Below are positions 1-9,148 of a DNA stretch of 64,000 nt, one piece after another. The notes under the pieces were generated by a model. The model was given only the letters and a program-made list of their open reading frames with translations. It made no database searches and was not told where the DNA came from. Source of the DNA: Triglochin maritima (lineage: Eukaryota > Streptophyta > Magnoliopsida > Alismatales > Juncaginaceae); assembly GCA_963682175.1 (NCBI GenBank), contig OY821792.1, positions 10,001 through 74,000 on the forward strand, written 5' to 3'. A program made the translations under genes and the position numbers. Position 1 is the first letter of the stretch; every line of letters starts with the position of its first letter.

Positions 1-36
1 CCCCCTCCAAACCCTCATCAATTTCAAAACAAGAAG

Positions 37-1716
37 ATGGCTGAAAAAAGAGTGTCGTTTGCTGCTGCCACTCGTGCTACCAATCAACCCCCCAATTTTG
101 AAGGGACTATACCGTTTAAAACTGCTGGGATCAGAGATGGTGTTCCAATTGTGGAATTTACTGAAGAGGAAATATCTGTCATGAGTGCTCCTTTCAGATG
201 GAGTTTAATTGGAAAGTTCAATGGAATGAGGTCTAGCCTTGCAGAAATTCAGACTTCTGTTGACAATCTGTTGAACAAGACCAACTCATGTGACCCAAGA
301 GCAATCAATGCTAGACATGTGATACTTCGATTCAGAACTAGAGAAGATTTCGTCAGAATCTGGTTAACTAGTAGTTGGATAATATCGGGACAACGAATTA
401 GAGTGTTCAAATGGAGTCCCTACTTCAGACCCGGTCTGGAACCGATCACAGCTCCGGTGTGGATTGGCCTACCCAACCTAGAAGTCCACCTGTTTCACCC
501 ACAAGCCATTGCCTCAGTGGCCTCTACTGTTGGTAAATTCATCTGTGTAGCTAAAGAAGTTACTGAATTTACCAGACCTGGGTACTGCAAGGTTTGTGTT
601 GAGATGGACTTAAGCAAACCTAGACCTGAACATATTTTCATCAAATTGGGAACTGAAATCAGGAAGCAAAACGTGGTTTATGAGAGGATTCCACCATTTT
701 GTTCCAAGTGTGCCAAGGTTGGCCATTCATTGGAAAATTGTAGATTCAAAGAACAGGGCACAGAGAATAGTAAAGGAAAAATTGGACAGGAGAAAGAAAA
801 TACTATTGAAAACATTGTTGAAATCAAGGAAAAAGAATTTCAGGTTCCAAAACAGTTAAGCAAAAATGCTAAAAAAAGAGCTAATAAGATACAGAAGAGA
901 GAAGAGAAGAGAAATACTGGTCAATTCAAAAAATCTCAAACCAAAGAAGATCAACACACAAGCAAAGATCCCAGCTCAGAGATCAAAGTTGCTGAAATTG
1001 ACCAATTGACAGAGGTCCAACAAGCAGATGCTCAAGTCGCTACTGAAGATAAGGAAAATTCTTTTACTGAAAAACGACAATCTAAAGAAGACAAGGAAGA
1101 ATATGTTTTCGGACAGGAAAACTTATGTGGAAAAGAGGCTGAAACTCCTGTTAATGCCATAGAAGAGGGAGAAATTAAATCACCAGATCCTAATACTCAG
1201 GAGAATATTGTGCACACCAATGCCTTTGCGATTCTTGAAAATGAAGAAGAGAATGGAGAAAACATAGAGCAGATAGACAAGGACGTGCAAAGGGCTGACA
1301 GTGTTACTGAACAACAAAACTGGCTACACAAGGAGGGAGAATGCACTGAAAATACAGAGGGGTTATTTGATGAAAATGATATTCAAATGTGGGTTGCAGC
1401 TGGGCTTAATCCACAAACTGGTATTGAAGAAAGTACAAAACCACCAAACAGACCACCTGATATAGACATTGATAGCACTGAAAGTGAAAGTGAAGATGAG
1501 GAGGAGAATGCTGAGGTTACTGAAGAATCTAGCAAGGATGACTCTTCAAAAGACCCCAGCTATAGCCCTATTCAAACGATGCAAATGATTTTTAAATCGG
1601 ATACTGAGTCTCTCAGAATCAAAAAAGAATTGGTGGCACAAGAAGAACATAGAAGAACTTCTAAGAGAATTCAGAACACAAAAGGGAAGGGGAAGACCAA
1701 AAAATTGGACATATGA
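37..1716 (+). CDS. LINE ORF1 protein, DUF4283 + CCHC zinc knuckle (copy A1)
   Basis: This is the nucleic-acid-binding ORF1 protein of a plant LINE, expected to coat the element RNA in the retrotransposition particle. The 559 residues begin with MAEKRVSF. A DUF4283-like domain spans about residues 43-190, with the plant-LINE hallmark RVFKWSPYF near 122-130. A CX2CX4HX4C knuckle has C222, C225, H230 and C235. The remainder is acidic and lysine-rich with low complexity and ends in a basic tail. The frame stays open upstream to the window edge, and copy A2 has an in-frame ATG 39 codons earlier, so the true start may lie outside the window. Its stop overlaps the ORF2 start as ATGA (1713-1716), which suits termination-reinitiation. 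Confidence 0.92.
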   Translation: MAEKRVSFAAATRATNQPPNFEGTIPFKTAGIRDGVPIVEFTEEEISVMSAPFRWSLIGKFNGMRSSLAEIQTSVDNLLNKTNSCDPRAINARHVILRFRTREDFVRIWLTSSWIISGQRIRVFKWSPYFRPGLEPITAPVWIGLPNLEVHLFHPQAIASVASTVGKFICVAKEVTEFTRPGYCKVCVEMDLSKPRPEHIFIKLGTEIRKQNVVYERIPPFCSKCAKVGHSLENCRFKEQGTENSKGKIGQEKENTIENIVEIKEKEFQVPKQLSKNAKKRANKIQKREEKRNTGQFKKSQTKEDQHTSKDPSSEIKVAEIDQLTEVQQADAQVATEDKENSFTEKRQSKEDKEEYVFGQENLCGKEAETPVNAIEEGEIKSPDPNTQENIVHTNAFAILENEEENGENIEQIDKDVQRADSVTEQQNWLHKEGECTENTEGLFDENDIQMWVAAGLNPQTGIEESTKPPNRPPDIDIDSTESESEDEEENAEVTEESSKDDSSKDPSYSPIQTMQMIFKSDTESLRIKKELVAQEEHRRTSKRIQNTKGKGKTKKLDI

Positions 1717-4700
1717 TTAGCACACTAATCTGGAATATTAGAGGAATCATCAATATTTCCTCTATCTCAAAATTAAGGAATCTTATCAAGACCCACAATA
1801 TTCAGTTGGTTTGTATCATGGAACCTAAGGCTCATGAGAAGTATTTACCCTTCATTGGGAGATATATTCAGCTTCATCGACATATCAAGAACCACAACAA
1901 TAAGATTTGGGTGTTTCACACTCAGGATATTAATACTCAAGTGCACAGTGACTGTGGTCAAGCTCTTACTTTACAGGCCAGCCTGGGTAGCAATATGGCG
2001 ACCATGACTTTTGTGTATGCTTCTATCAACTACATTGAAAGGAGAACTCTTTGGGATTATCTACACAACACTCAGGATAGCATTACCACTCCTTGGTTGA
2101 TGGGAGGGGACTTCAACTGTGTTTTATCTAGTAATGATAAAAAAGGGGGAAGGGGGTTGAATTATGCTGCAATAAATGACTTTGCTAATTGTCTGCATCA
2201 CTGTGGTCTGCTGGAAGTCAATCACACTGATGGTGATACCTTTTCCTGGTTTAATGGTAGAAATAAGGATAAAATTTTTTGCAAATTGGACTGGATTTTC
2301 AGTAATACGGATTGGATGAATAAGTACATCAGCTTTCACACAAAGTATCTCCCAAGGCTTTTTTCTGATCACATGCCCATGCTCTTGCTGCCTAAGGATA
2401 GAACTAAGTTAGGTGGCTCACCTTTCAAGTTTCAAAGCATGTGGAACACTCACCCCAACTTTGAAGAATTTCTGAAAACCAACTGGGATATCAACAGCAA
2501 TGGATTGAGCAATCTGTGCCATAATCTGAAGAATCTTAAGATACAGCTGAAAATTTGGAACATTGAGGTGTTTGGCCACATTACCAACCAGATTACTGAT
2601 TATGAAAATCAGATTGCAAAAATTGAAACTGAGATGCATAACAATGACTCTAAAGAATTGTGGGATCACCTCCTTGATGTCAGAACCAACTACAACACTT
2701 TGGTGCATCAAGAAGAACAGTTTTATAAGCAAAAAGCTAAGATCAACTGGCTGAAGGAGGGAGATAAAAATACCAAGTTCTTCCACAGCATAGTCAACTA
2801 CAAAATCAGAACTTCTGCTGCTCACACTTTGTTAGAAAGAGAACCTTACTCTGGGAACATCCAGAAGCTTCACAGTGATGGTATTGACTATTACAAACAT
2901 CTGCTCACCTCTGATAGTAGAACTGAGGACAATAATCTGATGGATTGCATTCCTTCTTTAATCAACCAAGCTGATAATGATGGCCTTCTTGCTGTTCCTA
3001 ATGATGACGAAATTAAGACTGCTGTGTTCAGCATCCCAGCCGACAATTCTCCTGGTCCTGATGGCTTCAACGGTAGCTTTTATCACCATAATTGGCATAT
3101 AGTGGGCACCCAGGTCACCACTGCTGTTAAGGAGTTTTTCACTTATCATACCCTTCCTAGAGCCATGAAAGCCACCTTTATTGCCTTAATTCCCAAAACT
3201 ACTCATCCTAAGAGCTTTTCTGATATGAGGCCTATTAGCCTTTGCAGTGTTCACTATAAAATTATATCCAAGATTGTTGCTAAAAGGCTGGCTAACATTC
3301 TCCCGAAGATCATCTCTCCTGAGCAAGGAGGTTTTGTCAAAGGAAGGCATATTGAAGACAACATAGCCCTTGCTCAAGAGCTTGTTCAGCATATAGGGGA
3401 GAAAACTCGTGGGGGTAATGTGGTCATCAAGCTTGATATGGAGAAAGCTTTTGACAGAATCGAATGGCAATTCTTATTTCAAGTAATGGAGAAATTTGGT
3501 TTCAATCAGAACTTCATCAACTTAATTGCTGCCTGTGTTAAAGATAATCACTTCTCTCTTCTTCTGCATGGCTCTACTGAATTCTTCACTAGTTCAAGAG
3601 GCCTCAGACAGGGAGATCCTATATCTCCTATTCTCTTTATTATTGCTGAAGAAGTGTTAAGTAGGGGTTTGACTGCTTTACTGCATAATAAGAAAATTAA
3701 ACCCTATAAAACTCATTGGAAATGTACTCCTGTTACTCACTTACTTTTTGCGGATGACACTATTCTTTTCACCAATGGAAGCACCAATTCTTTGAAGTCT
3801 CTCTTCTCCTTCCTTGACAGATATCAAAAATGCTCTGGGCAGAAGATAAGCATGGGTAAAAGCCACTTTTATGTCCATACCAGCATGAACACCAGTAGAC
3901 AACAAAAAATCCACAACATTACAGGTATTGCCAAAGGTAATTTCCCCTTTCTTTACTTGGGTTGTCCTATGTTTAAAGGTATTTGCAAAAAAAAATACTT
4001 TGACTACCTTATTGAGAAGATTAGAAACAAGGTGGCTGGCTGGAAAGGTAAATTGCTGAGTAAGGGTGGAAAACTTATTTTGATTAAGCATGTTCTTTCT
4101 AGCATTCCCATTCATAGCCTTGCAGTCTATAACATTCCTCAAGGGGTTCTTCACACGATTGACATGATAATGGCCAATTTTTTGTGGGGATATAATGACA
4201 AAGGCACCAATAAGCACTGGATTAGTTGGAATAAAATTTGTAGTCCTCAATCTGCTGGTGGACTAGGGATCAGAAAGCTGAAGGACATTATGATGGCCTT
4301 GAGAATGAAGATGGCCTGGAAATTTCAGCTTCAGAATTCACTTTATGTGAAATTCATGAAAAACAGATATGGTGATATGGCTACTAGTCCTGATTATTAC
4401 AGAGGTCCAGCCAGATGGAAGAACTTGCAAAGAGCTTGGCACAACATGAAAAATTCGATACATTGGTGTGTGGAGAGAGGAGATATCAATTTCTGGACTG
4501 ATTCTTGGCTTGATAGAGGCCCCATTGCTCAGCTTGAAGGTGTTTGTATTAATCAACCTGAACTCACTGTTGGGGATGTTCTTCAGGAAGAAGATCTTGA
4601 AGACAAACTTAATACCCTCAACCTTCCTCCCGAGATTAGAGAGGACATTTTGCAAGGTGATTTCATATTGAGTGGAGAACCTGATCAATTTTACTGGGCA

Positions 4701-5819
4701 CACACTTCTGATGGCAAATATACTGTTAAAACCGGATGGCATTCTTTGCAGCAACATGAAAAGGTGAACTGGGGTGAGCAGATCTGGTCTAACACCCTCC
4801 CAAGCAAGATTTCTATGATTAATTGGCAATACATTCATGGTAGACTTCCGCTTGAAGACAACTTGAAGAAAATTGGTGTTCAGCTGGCCTCAAAATGTAG
4901 TTGTTGTAGACAACCTAGCATTGAAACTCATCACCACCTCTTTTTTAGAAGTGACATAGCAAAAATTGGTTGGCATTGGCTGCAATGGCAGTTTAATGGG
5001 AATCAAATCGATAATCACCAAGATTTCCTTCAACTTCTGAAACCTCTTGTCAAACCCACTAGAGTGCAACACCTTCATAAATGGCTGGCTTGCTGTCTTA
5101 TCTGGGAACTCTGGAAGCATAGAAACAATTGCAAATTTGGAGGACATTCTAGTGATAATCATGGGATTACACACAAGCTTAAACATTGGATTGCTATATT
5201 GGCCACCCAAAGCAATCCCAAATGGAGAGATACTCAACAAGACAAGGATATTCTTAACAGACTTGGATTGCAGCATATTACTAACAAGGAAAAGCATCAT
5301 ATGGTGGTTAAGTGGCAAATTCCTCCAGCTGGTTACATGAAACTTAATACTGATGGGGCTTGCAAAGGAAACCCTGGAAGTTGTGGTGGGGGAGGAGTGC
5401 TCAGAGACCATCATGGCAATCTGATGTTGGCATATCATGGTTATTACGGTTATGGAACCAATATGCTTGCTGAATTCAGAGCCATTTTACAGGGCCTGCG
5501 GCTTTGTGCTACCAGGAATTATAACAGTATTATGGTGGAATCTGACTCTAAAACCCTTTTGGAAATTATTAACACAAGGCACTGGATTCACCCCTCTTTC
5601 AGTAGATGGATCCCTGAATTCAGAAACCTTTGGCAGCACTTAGTGGTCTCCTCTAATCACCAATTCAGGGAAGGAAACAGCCCTGCTGATCATCTTGCCA
5701 ATTTAGGGATCAATACCAAGTCTAACAAGATAATTGACAACACTCAAAACCTTCCTCATATTCTGAAAGGTATGTTGACGCTTGAGAAACAAGGACTGCC
5801 CTACATCAGAATCAAATAA
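1713..5819 (+). CDS. LINE ORF2 protein: endonuclease, reverse transcriptase, zf-RVT, RNase H (copy A1)
   Basis: This 1368-residue enzyme would nick the target and reverse transcribe element RNA at the nick. Residues 1-225 form an APE-like endonuclease with N8, E37, GGDFN at 131-135 and SDH at 218-220. The RT spans about 480-750, with motif A Asp575 in KLDMEKAFD, RQGDP at 632-636 and FADD at 679-682. A zf-RVT Cys/His region lies near 1015-1090. A C-terminal RNase H has D1214, E1254, D1278 and D1326. No stop or frameshift is seen and all catalytic residues are present. The domain order matches plant L1-type LINEs that carry RNase H. The start is fixed by the 4-nt ATGA overlap with ORF1. It is the only intact ORF2 in the window and the likely source of activity for the defective relatives. 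Confidence 0.95.
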   Translation: MISTLIWNIRGIINISSISKLRNLIKTHNIQLVCIMEPKAHEKYLPFIGRYIQLHRHIKNHNNKIWVFHTQDINTQVHSDCGQALTLQASLGSNMATMTFVYASINYIERRTLWDYLHNTQDSITTPWLMGGDFNCVLSSNDKKGGRGLNYAAINDFANCLHHCGLLEVNHTDGDTFSWFNGRNKDKIFCKLDWIFSNTDWMNKYISFHTKYLPRLFSDHMPMLLLPKDRTKLGGSPFKFQSMWNTHPNFEEFLKTNWDINSNGLSNLCHNLKNLKIQLKIWNIEVFGHITNQITDYENQIAKIETEMHNNDSKELWDHLLDVRTNYNTLVHQEEQFYKQKAKINWLKEGDKNTKFFHSIVNYKIRTSAAHTLLEREPYSGNIQKLHSDGIDYYKHLLTSDSRTEDNNLMDCIPSLINQADNDGLLAVPNDDEIKTAVFSIPADNSPGPDGFNGSFYHHNWHIVGTQVTTAVKEFFTYHTLPRAMKATFIALIPKTTHPKSFSDMRPISLCSVHYKIISKIVAKRLANILPKIISPEQGGFVKGRHIEDNIALAQELVQHIGEKTRGGNVVIKLDMEKAFDRIEWQFLFQVMEKFGFNQNFINLIAACVKDNHFSLLLHGSTEFFTSSRGLRQGDPISPILFIIAEEVLSRGLTALLHNKKIKPYKTHWKCTPVTHLLFADDTILFTNGSTNSLKSLFSFLDRYQKCSGQKISMGKSHFYVHTSMNTSRQQKIHNITGIAKGNFPFLYLGCPMFKGICKKKYFDYLIEKIRNKVAGWKGKLLSKGGKLILIKHVLSSIPIHSLAVYNIPQGVLHTIDMIMANFLWGYNDKGTNKHWISWNKICSPQSAGGLGIRKLKDIMMALRMKMAWKFQLQNSLYVKFMKNRYGDMATSPDYYRGPARWKNLQRAWHNMKNSIHWCVERGDINFWTDSWLDRGPIAQLEGVCINQPELTVGDVLQEEDLEDKLNTLNLPPEIREDILQGDFILSGEPDQFYWAHTSDGKYTVKTGWHSLQQHEKVNWGEQIWSNTLPSKISMINWQYIHGRLPLEDNLKKIGVQLASKCSCCRQPSIETHHHLFFRSDIAKIGWHWLQWQFNGNQIDNHQDFLQLLKPLVKPTRVQHLHKWLACCLIWELWKHRNNCKFGGHSSDNHGITHKLKHWIAILATQSNPKWRDTQQDKDILNRLGLQHITNKEKHHMVVKWQIPPAGYMKLNTDGACKGNPGSCGGGGVLRDHHGNLMLAYHGYYGYGTNMLAEFRAILQGLRLCATRNYNSIMVESDSKTLLEIINTRHWIHPSFSRWIPEFRNLWQHLVVSSNHQFREGNSPADHLANLGINTKSNKIIDNTQNLPHILKGMLTLEKQGLPYIRIK

Positions 5820-5886
5820 TTGGTGTTCGTTTCTCACGATGGATGGCAAAAGTTTTGCTGAAGGCATCGGCTTGCCATCTTTGGAA

Positions 5887-6331
5887 CCGACCAGGTCAAT
5901 TTTTCCTCAAATTGACTTGGTCGGAACAGGGAAGTTACTGGTTTCAGCTCCATTAGTAACTGCCCTGTTTTTATTGATCCCATGGTTTGATCCTATGCAC
6001 ATGTTGTTCATTAACTTTCCAGGTTCAATTATCTTAAATTTGGCACAAGTTTTGCTGAAGGCATCGGCTAGCCAAAACAGGAACCGACCAAGTCAATCCC
6101 TTAAATTGACTTGGTCGGAACAGGGAAGTTACATTCTGATGGTTTCAGATTTTGGTTTTTTCAATTTTAACTTGGCTCCTATTTCTTTGATCCCTTGGCT
6201 TGATATATCGCACATGTTATTCACGAAATTTTCAGGTTCTATTATCATGAATTTGGCACAAGTTTTGCTAAAGGCATCGGCTAGCCAAATAAGGAACCGG
6301 CCAAGTCAATTCCATTTATTGACTTGGTCGG
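5887..6331 (+). repeat. Three-unit hairpin array in LINE A1 3' region
   Basis: Three diverged units of about 200 bp each contain an inverted repeat. The best is CCGACCAAGTCAAT, 7 nt of loop, then its exact complement (6084-6118). The others are at 5887-5924 and 6297-6331. Each is preceded by a shared stretch containing AAGGCATCGG. The same array is present in copies A2 (four hairpins) and the chimera (two). It may be an RNA structure recognised by ORF2 or involved in processing; the function is unknown. Confidence 0.8.
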
Positions 6332-6623
6332 AAATGGGAAGTCTCCTTCTCATTTTCTTACTATATCTTTGCTGCTATTCTTTACCTTCTAAAACCTGGT
6401 TATCTGATCTGATTTTAGCAAATGCTCAGCTTGTTTCAACATATGGAAGACTCAGTGGGCTCTTACAATTGGGAACAATCAAAGATTTTGAGCTGGAATA
6501 TAAGAAACAGACATTTCATAAGCAAATCCTTCATTGCAACATTCTTCTTTTACATCATTAGTATTTCTACTTGTTCTACTTATACTTCGTTTACATCATT
6601 GGTACAACTTCCTTGATTCACAT

Positions 6624-7361
6624 TCACTGGGGAGAACAAGCTTCATTCAGGCTACAATTAGGCACCTTCCGCTCCGGCTGAATCTGTTGAAGAGGATATA
6701 CATCCCTCAGTATACTTGGGCTCCATCCTGGAGGAGGTGGATCAGCACAATCCATCAAGAACTGCTCCAACTCTCGACGCCTCTCTTCCTCCAAATTCAG
6801 AATTGTATCTCGGCGATAAACCATTAATGACTCCAGCTGCTCCCTGCCCGCCAAGGTCTGCTTCATCTGCTCCTCATCTGGACTTAGGTTCACCATACAA
6901 TCACGCCATTTCTGCAATTTGTTCATCAACTGGTCAATTCGGCGCAAACGAGGAGTGTGGTCCAAGAGCACCAGGGGATCTGCATTCAACATTCATTTCA
7001 GTTCTTATTTCGACTGAGGCAATTATTAATTTAGCTACTTACATTTCTGGAGCGCTATTGCTTCATGAAGAGGCAACTCCCATTCGGGTGGAAGGGGGAA
7101 TTCTTTCCACTTGGAAGGTGATGGATCCGGACAATCCAGTAGTAGCTGCACTGTTTCGGCCCTCCTTCTCTTCTCCAGGCGCAAAATGGTATCCCTTAGA
7201 AGGGTATTGGATCGGCATGCCATTTCAAGGTGTTCAGCAATCCCGGTATTCCAAAATCGAGTCCCCTCCAACCCATACTGGTTATACCTCTTCAGTATCT
7301 CGGCAATCTTCCTCTCTTGTTGAAGCAAGCGACACATCCGGTTTGATTGATCATTCTTCAT
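6624..7361 (-). CDS. Antisense two-exon gene in LINE 3' region, unknown protein (copy A1, intact)
   Basis: I do not recognise this protein. Exon 1 is 7361-7043 (319 nt, starting MKNDQSN) and exon 2 is 6979-6624 (356 nt). The 63-nt intron has donor GTAAGT and acceptor TGCAG, and the junction codon (T|AT, Tyr) keeps frame, giving 224 aa. Both exons encode a related block: RDTIL, a Glu/Arg-rich helix, a Leu-Leu-Asp-Cys core (LLLDCPD in exon 1, FLMDCAD in exon 2), then a Pro-rich turn ending in Trp. The protein looks helical and charged, with no membrane segment or signal peptide. It lies opposite the LINE 3' region, transcribed inward from the telomere-like tract side. Exon lengths, splice sites and phase recur in three other copies, which supports real coding. 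The intron is short for a plant. Expression is not shown. Confidence 0.7.
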
Positions 7362-7712
7362 TTCGGTAGGAGCTTGATTGTGGCGTTTGGCAGGGGAGGA
7401 AGAAGAAGAACAAGGAGGTCTCCTCTTTTCTCGGGATGAGGTTTAAAGCCCTCTCTAGGGTTTTGGAGCATTGGCGTTACAAGTTAAAAATCCAGTCAGA
7501 ATGGGCTTTTCGGCCCACGGTTTCGCGAAGTGCTAAACTCTTTCATTTTAGATTGGTTTTTTCCTACACCCCATTAGGTTTTTTCACCCAATCTTTGGGT
7601 TTAGCTAGCCTTCTTGGCTGTATTTTTGAATTCACATTCTGTAGCTCACATTGAGCCAACTCTTCTGTAAATTGTTGTTTAGCATTTATGGAAGAGATGT
7701 GAATTTCTGGGG

Positions 7713-8393
7713 AAAAAAAAAAACCCTAAACCCTAAACCCTAAACCCTAAAAAAACCCTAAACCCTAAACCCTAAAAAAACCCTAAACCCTAAACCCTAA
7801 ACCCTAAAAAAACCCTAAACCCTAAACCCTAAACCCTAAAAAATACCCTAAACCCTAAACCCTAAACCCTAAACCCTAAATAAACCCTAAACCCTAAACC
7901 CTAAACCCTAAATAAACCCTAAACCCTAAACCCTAAACCCTAAAACCCTAAACCCTAAACCCTAAAAAACCCTAAACCCTAAACCCTAAAACCCTAAAAC
8001 CCTAAACCCTAAACCCTAAAACCCTAAAACCCTAAACCCTAAACCCTAACCCTAAACCCTAAACCCTAAAAAACCCTAAACCCTAAACCCTAAACCCTAA
8101 AACCCTAAACCCTAAACCCTAAAAACCCTAAACCCTAAACCCTAAACCCTAAAAAAAAAAACCCTAAACCCTAAAAGACCCTAGACCCTAGACCCTAAAC
8201 CCTAAACCCTAAAAGACCCTAAACCCTAGACCCTAAACCCTAAACCCTAAACCCTAAAACCCTAAACCCTAAACCCTAAACCGTAAACCCTAAACCCTAA
8301 ACCCTAAACCCTAAAAAAACCCTAAACCCTAAACCCTAAACCTTAAACCCTAAACCCTAAAAAAACCCTAAACCCTAAACCCTAAACCCTAAC
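7713..8393 (+). repeat. Telomere-like CCCTAAA tract 1
   Basis: About 680 bp of CCCTAAA units in one orientation, with many units extended by extra A (runs of 4 to 11) and a few variants (CCCTAGA, CCGTAAA, CCTTAAA). It begins as the A1 poly(A) tail and ends where the B1 5' region begins. Confidence 0.97.
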
Positions 8394-9148
8394 CTTTCAT
8401 CGATCCATACTCCTCTCGTCCTCCTCTTTCGAACAAGACCACACTTGCCAAGCTTCGGAGGAATTTGCACCACTGTTCATCTTCTTCCCCGAGGTGTAAA
8501 AGTTGTGGAACGCGTCTCCTGGCTATCAAATCGCATCCCAAACTACCCAGGAAGCCAAAACGCAACTTTCCCCGCATTCAATTTGAGGCTGGGAACTCAA
8601 CACCCCACATTCGACATCCACTGCCATTTACGCTCCGAACTCGCGATCTTTGCTAAGTGGCTCATTGCTCAATTCAACCATCCAGGAAGCTCCGGAAATC
8701 GCCGATATACCTTCTCCTAGAAGGAATTGGCGATAGAACCATCGGGTTTCCTCTTGAAGCTTTTGGATTGTCTTCGTCACTGTTCGTCCCCCTCATCGCA
8801 GATCTCCGACGATGACGTGATAGGGCAAATTGGCACGACAGATAGCTCAGGAAATCAACGCCGAACCTTCCCTGGGAATTAATTTGTTTTTGGACCTCAG
8901 GGTCATCGGCGCAAACCCCTTTCTTCTTGCTGGATCCGGTGTTACTGTTCACCTCAATCGGGTTGTTGTGAGGAGATTTTCGAAGTCAATTTTTCAATCA
9001 ATTCCTCGGGTGCACCTGTGAAACTTTTCTACTTAATTCAGGGAAGAATATTCTTCATTGTTTTGGTTTATTTCTGAAGCATTATCTAGTTTGCACTTAA
9101 ATCACTCTTCTTGCTGCTGCATTTTCAAGTGCTATTGTATTTTCTTTC

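Larger units (their letters stand above)
1..7712 (+). mobile_element. LINE family A, copy A1 (5' end outside window)
   Basis: This is a non-LTR retrotransposon with ORF1, ORF2, a hairpin-rich 3' region and a poly(A) end. The 5' UTR lies left of the window: position 1 matches copy A2 at about 24863, inside the N-terminal extension of ORF1. After ORF2 stops at 5819 there are about 1.9 kb of 3' sequence, holding three hairpin units and an antisense two-exon gene. The last element base is about 7712, followed by 11 A and then CCCTAAA repeats. Both ORFs are open with all catalytic motifs, so this copy may be active or very recently active. The family assignment is secure; activity is inferred. Confidence 0.93.

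Noticed and set aside
2124..5438. Minus-strand open frames up to 182 codons opposite ORF2
   Set aside because: They shadow a strongly coding sense ORF, have no splice structure and are not kept with constant ends in the other copies, unlike the antisense gene in the 3' region.
7713..8393. CRISPR-like or satellite interpretation of the CCCTAAA tracts
   Set aside because: A 7-bp unit of the plant telomere type without spacers; the context is eukaryotic.
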